Assembly: GCF_050948175.1 (NCBI RefSeq)
Contig: NC_135201.1
Location: forward strand, 9,610,001-9,674,000
Source: Xylocopa sonorina
Taxonomy: Eukaryota > Arthropoda > Insecta > Hymenoptera > Apidae
DNA length: 64,000 nucleotides
Reading direction: 5' to 3'
Positions 59,243-64,000 of the stretch are shown here, one piece after another. Position 1 is the first letter of the stretch. Each line of letters starts with the position of its first letter. The position numbers were made by a program, and so were the translations under genes. The notes beneath the pieces were generated by a model. That model did no database searches. It was not told the DNA's origin and saw only the letters and a program-made list of their open reading frames with translations.

Positions 59243-60195
59243 TTTCTAATCTTTAGTCACCTTTGGCCTCGATTATGTCTCTCGACTCGATAGTTTCGAA
59301 TTATTTTTATGGAGACGAGGATATTAATTAGTGGATTTATTGTTGAGTTTTGTATTTTAGAAATTGTTGCACTTTCGATTCCAGCGGTTATTTTACTCGA
59401 TTTCTAATCTTTAGTCACCTTTGGCCTCGATTATGTCTCCCGACTCGATAGTTTCGAATTATTTTTATGGAAACGAGGATATTAATTAGTGGATTTATTG
59501 TTGAGTTTTGTATTTTAGAAATTGTTGCACTTTCGATTCCACCGGGTACTTTACTCGATTTCTAATCTTTAGTCACCTTTGGCTTCGATTGTGTCTCTCG
59601 ACTCGTTGGTTTCGAATAATTTTATGGAAACGAGGATACTAGTGGAAAAGTAGATATTAATCAGTGGATTTATTGTTGAGTTTTGTATTTTAGAAATTGT
59701 TGCACTTTCTAATCTCTAACCACCTTTGATCTTGTGTATGTCTCTCGACTCGATGGTTTCGAATAATTTTATGGAAACAAAGATACTAATAAAAGTGGAT
59801 ATCAATTAGTGGATTTATTGTTAAGTTTTTTATTTTAGAAATTGTTGTACTTTCAATTCCAGCGGGTACTTTACTCGATTTCTAATCTCTAACCACCTTT
59901 GGCCTCGATTATGTCTCTTGACTCGCTGGTTTCGAATAATTTTATGGAAACGAAGATATTAAAGGAAGTGGATATTAATTAATGGATTTATTGTTGAAGT
60001 TTGTATTTTAGAAATTATTGCACTTTCTATTCCAACAGGTACTTTACTCGATTTCTAATCTTTAGCCACCTTTGGTCTCGATTATGTCTCTCGACTCGAT
60101 AGTTTCGAATAATTTGATAGAAACGAGGATATTAATGGACGAGTGGATATTAATTAATGGATTTAATGTTGAGGTTTGTACTTTAAAAATTGGTG
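59243..60195 (+). repeat. Tandem array, 147-173-bp unit, 6 copies
   Basis: TTTCTAATCT at 59243, 59401, 59559, 59706, 59879 and 60052. ATGTCTC(T/C)(C/T)GACTCG, GGTTTCGAATAATTT(T/G)AT and GTGGATTTATTGTT recur. Later copies gain a short GTGGATATTAAT insertion, which lengthens the unit to 173 bp. Confidence 0.95.
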
Positions 60196-61180
60196 GTTTT
60201 CGTTGGACATACTATTGATTATCGATGGAGGATGATTCGATTGGCCTTGGATCTTCGCATGGAAGGTCGAACGTTTACGAGCGACATTCTCGAAGGAAGT
60301 TGGTCCCGTTCTCCGCGCTGTGGTTTTCCTATTACCGTCGCAAAAAGTCGTGCAAACAAACGGCCCAGCTATGGTTCGAGTATGGGACCATCAGGCATCT
60401 AAACGATGAATTCTTCGCACGTCCAACCAGAAACGATTATACACTCTAAGTGAGTGGATTTCTCTAGCGATCTGAAATTTCTCTCGATAATTAACGAAAG
60501 TCTTAGTCCAGCTCATAGCTTCGAGATGAAGAGGAAAATAAAAACACTCGAATGAAAATTTTTAGAAAGCTATTCCATTTATGTGATAGCTTCACTTTTT
60601 CGTAATCGTTGCATTTATCAAGTGCGAACGAAAGAGGATGAGTTAATTATTTCTGAAATAATTATAATAAATTTTTAAAAAGTCGCAAGGCTATGATCGA
60701 TGTTTGAAACATTAGAATATTATTTCGTGTGGTAATCAGGTGTACACAGATTAGAAACAGAGTGTCGAGGATTACGGCCCTGGTTTCTAACACCTATTCC
60801 TCCATTCGACAGAAAATCGCACCCTGTTCGCAGGCCAGAAGCACGCGGATGCGCGCCACATGTCTCGCATACCGCCCCTCCCTCCTTCCTGGGACTCGCA
60901 ATCCTGCGATCCTTTCTCCTCACCTCTTGCCCGTTCCCGGAACTATTAATTAGTTGCTGAAGTTCGCCACTCGAACGACCATAGCCCCCCATAGCTCTTA
61001 TGCCCTCCAATATTTCGATTATTAATTTGGCAAGCGCGAACGAGCCTCTTCTGTAGCTCGCGATGGAAACTTTGAGCGTTCAAGATCTTCTCTGTGCTTT
61101 TGGTCGATTTTTTATGAGATTTGAAGCATTGCCTCGTATGGATTTAAATGTACGGAACAAGCATTTACAAGAAATGTAAG

Positions 61181-61625
61181 GTTGAGATTTCTAAGCTTGA
61201 GGATTCTAAGCTTGAGAGTTCTAAGCTTGAGAGTTCTAAGCTTGAGAATTCTAAGTTTGGGAATTCTAAGCTTGAGATTTCTAAGCTTGCGATCTCTAAG
61301 CTTAGGAATTCTAAGCTTGAGATCCCTAAGCTTGAGATCTCTAAGCTTGAGATCTCTAAGCTTGGGATCTCTAAGCTTGAGATCTCAAAGCTTGGGATCT
61401 CTAAGCTTGGGATCTCTAAGCTTGGGATCTCTAAGCTTAAGATTTCAAAGCTTGAGATTTCAAAGCTTGAGATTTCAAAGCTTGAGAATTCTAAGCTTGA
61501 GATCTCTAAGCTTGAGATTTCTAAGCTTGAGAATTCTAAGCTTGAGATTTCCAACTTCGAAAATTCTAAGCTTGAGAACTAAAATTTAGCAATTTTAAGC
61601 TTAAAAATTCTAAACTTAAGAATGT
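61181..61625 (+). repeat. 15-bp minisatellite array 4 (forward), about 29 units
   Basis: Forward units, with a central block of the GAGATCTCT/GGGATCTCT variant (about 61330-61440) that creates AGATCT palindromes in place of AGAATTCT. Four of six frames are open, producing spurious 129-144-codon frames on both strands. Confidence 0.96.
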
Positions 61626-62216
61626 TAAGTTTAGAAATTACCAAGCGTCACAGAGCACATTCCTCGCGTTCTCCACGGCATTATTTCTCAGAACAGAAGC
61701 GAAACATAGAAACGCGTCTTCATTGTGGAAGACACGCGTTACCACGACACGACGAGCCATTTCTCCCTCGTTTTTTCCGCTCTTTTTTTTTCTCTCATCT
61801 GTCCCCATTCGATCTGGTTCTCCGCGTCCCTTCTGTGCTCACGAGGATTTAATTAGAGCCGCATCGCCTCCAGATACACGGCGGCTAGCCGAAGATAATT
61901 TCGCCTCACCTACCGTCGTCGTACCGCCGGTAACGAAATTAAGGTAGCTTTTAATGAGCGTGGAAACACCGGGTGAACGTCCATAAAGCACCTGGGGCGA
62001 CGTCGCGAACCACCCAGGGACGATAATTACACGGGGCCCTTGGCCAACCGTGCTGCACCCTTACTCTTCGCGCGAGCTTTACTTTAGAGAAGGTTGAAGG
62101 GGTGTGTCGACACGCTCGTAGAGTTACTCTGCTCTCTGGAAATCTATTAGATTGTTTGCTTTGCTGACGACCAATTAAAGAAATTTGTCAGCTGCTGATT
62201 TGCGATTTTAGTGGAT

Positions 62217-63060
62217 TCTAAGCTTGAGGACTCTGAGTTTCGAAGTTGAAGTGTTGGAATTTTAAGATTGAGAATTCTAAGTTTGAGAATTGAAGCTTAG
62301 GAATTCTAAGCTTGAGATTTCTAAGCTTGGGATTTCTATGCTTGGGATTTCTATGCTTGGGATTTCTATGCTTGGGATTTTTATGCTTGGGATTTCTATG
62401 CTTGGGATTTCTATGCTTGGGATTTCTATGCTTGGGATTTCTATGCTGGGGATTTCTATGCTTGGGATTTCTATGCTTGGGATTTCTATGCTTGGGATTT
62501 CTATGCTTGGGATTTCTATGCTTGGAATTTCTATGCTTGGGATTTTTATGCTTGGGATTTTTATGCTTGGGATTTCTATGCTTGAGATTTCTATGCTTGG
62601 GATTTCTATGCTTGGGATTTCTATGCTTGGAATTTCTATGCTTGGAATTTCTGTGCTTGGGATTTCTGTGCTTGGGATTCCTATGCTTGGGATTCCTATG
62701 CTTGGGATTCCTATGCTTGGGATTCTTATGCTTGGGATTTCTATGCTTTGGTTTTCTATGCTTTGGATTTCTATGCTTTGGATTTCTATGCTTTGGATTT
62801 TTATGCTTTGGATTTTTATGCTTTGGATTTCTATGCTTTGGATTTCTATGCTTTGGATTTCTATGCTTTGGATTTCTATGCTTTTTGGATTTCTATGCTT
62901 TGGATTTCTATGCTTGGGATTTCTATGCTTGGGATTTCTATGCTTGGGATTTCTAAGCTTGAGATTTCTAAGCTTGAAAATTCTAAGCTTGAGAATTCCA
63001 AGTTCCAAAACCCTAAGCTTAAAAATCCTAACTTTAGCAATTCAAACTCAAAGTATCCAC
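62217..63060 (+). repeat. 15-bp minisatellite array 5 (forward), about 55 units, the largest
   Basis: Degenerate edges flank a long homogeneous core (about 62336-62950) in which AAGCTT has become ATGCTT. Within the core are sub-blocks: ATGCTTGGGATTTCT, a GGGATTCCT block near 62675-62715, and ATGCTTTGGATTTCT from about 62745 to 62925. One unit (near 62881) has 18 bp. Spurious frames of 289 (plus) and 243 (minus) codons result. Confidence 0.97.
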
Positions 63061-63761
63061 AGCTTAAAAATCCTTATCCTAACAATATTCAGAATCGCCA
63101 GGTACAAATCTACCCGCAGATCGATCGATCCCCACACAGAGCTCCCCCTAATTAATTAACACCGAGTAAGAAGGCCAAGGATCCTCCCCAGATTCGTACG
63201 AAATCTCGCGGAAATCACGAGCAGAGGCGGAACGCGTTACGAACGTGGGAATCGTCCTCAGAGTGCACGCCGCCGTGAAACTATCGCTGTGATTACATCT
63301 CGCTGTTTACTCTGCCGGAAAATCAACATTATTTACGAGTGCGTCCGGTGAACCACGTTCTGAACATCGAACCAGCGAATTTCGTTACGACGCCCAGTCC
63401 ACCTGTGGAATCCTTCGATTCACGCTCAACTTCCCTCCAGGCGGATGAATCTTATTTATCCTTACCAAGAATGAGAAAAAGAGGAGGACGAGGAACGAGG
63501 AAACGCAACGATCTTATTTATTCAGATCGCGATCGCTTCAACCGACTGTGGCGAACTTGCAGAGGCAACAGGGCCCCTCTCTGTTCTCGATTCGGTTTTC
63601 CACGATCGTTTGAACGCGTAATGCCGTGCGAAACGGATCATCTTTGCAAGTAGAATGAGACCGTTGTGCTGGGTAATTGTAACCATTTCGCGAGTTTCGT
63701 TTTGTTGGGTCGTACAGTAGCTGCCAAGTAGCTGGTCGATGGAATTACGAAAATTTTCGAC

Positions 63762-63895
63762 TCGTTGGAAATTCGAACATTTGGTGATTTATGGATTTAG
63801 GAATTAGCGTAGGAATTTGTAATTTTGTCTCGTTGGAAATTCGAACATTTGGTGATTTGTGGATTTGAGAATTAGTGCAGGAATTTGCAAGGTTA
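63762..63895 (+). repeat. 68-bp tandem duplication
   Basis: TCGTTGGAAATTCGAACATT at 63762 and 63830, each continuing TGGTGATTT(A/G)TGGATTT. Confidence 0.93.
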
Positions 63896-64000
63896 GAGAT
63901 ACGAATTTTGGAGATTTTACACTCTGTGGAGATGAAAGAGTAAAGGTGAACCATTATGGCGCGTAGCCTTGGCAGTGGTGCACGCGTTCTTCCGCTTCCT

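Larger units (their letters stand above)
46131..64000 (+). other. fng: fringe intron 5 (at least 17.9 kb, open at the window edge), dense in tandem arrays
   Basis: Begins with donor GTAAGT. I looked for the next Fringe exon (WFATGGAGFC motif) and did not find it, so the intron probably extends beyond 64000. It carries five 15-bp minisatellite arrays and about eight longer-unit arrays, listed separately. Stretches without a listed item (47005-47690, 47751-48600, 49076-50110, 50506-51335, 51870-53265, 53507-54118, 54486-55245, 56971-57975, 60196-61180, 61626-62216, 63061-63761) show no gene, only short unrecognised frames and short pyrimidine tracts (TTC near 52316-52333, TCC near 54896-54917). 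Confidence 0.75.

Noticed and set aside
51335..63060. CRISPR array interpretation of the regular repeats
   Set aside because: There are no unique spacers between repeats, units are 15 bp and contiguous, and the genome is an animal nuclear genome.
62277..63159. Open frames of 214-289 codons on both strands
   Set aside because: They are products of the 15-bp array, whose length is a multiple of three; they are open in several frames at once and contain only repeat sequence.

Overview
This is a 64 kb piece of an insect nuclear genome, most likely a hymenopteran and probably a bee. The support is intron-rich genes with GT/AG splice sites, three bilaterian or insect genes (PCMTD1, l(3)mbt, fringe), AT-rich intergenic DNA alternating with CpG-rich DNA (many TCGA/CGAT words, no visible CpG depletion), and no bacterial-type gene organisation. 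The species cannot be fixed from the sequence alone.

Layout. (1) Bases 1-350, minus strand: the first exon of a secreted or membrane protein with a signal peptide and a CUB domain; it runs off the left edge. (2) 1956-3806, minus strand: a complete four-exon PCMTD1-like gene (isoaspartyl-methyltransferase fold plus a SOCS/BC-box). (3) 9079-14677, plus strand: a complete 15-exon l(3)mbt gene with an FCS zinc finger, three MBT repeats, a C2HC zinc finger and a SAM domain. (4) 17284 to the right edge, plus strand: the 5' two thirds of fringe (fng), the Golgi glycosyltransferase that modifies Notch. Five coding exons (219 codons, phase-consistent) were found. The C-terminal exons were not, so intron 5 (from 46131) appears to run past 64000.

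The two halves differ strongly. The first 17 kb has compact genes with introns of roughly 60-710 bp and almost no tandem repeats. The fringe locus has introns of about 4.6, 2.8, 20.4 and at least 17.9 kb. The last two are packed with more than twenty independent local tandem arrays, with units from 15 to about 260 bp. Five of them, all in intron 5, share one 15-bp unit (AAGCTTGAGAATTCT and variants) and lie in both orientations. Because 15 is divisible by three and the unit has few stops, these arrays produce long open frames on both strands that are not genes. Several other arrays show higher-order (A-B-A-B) structure or nearly identical duplicated units.

Working together: the genes are not an operon-like unit. 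L(3)mbt is a chromatin repressor, PCMTD1 a probable ubiquitin-ligase adaptor, and Fringe a Notch-pathway glycosyltransferase. Their closeness looks incidental, but the large fringe introns would be a natural place for long-range regulatory DNA. All functional statements rest on recognised motifs and remembered family features; no database search was possible.
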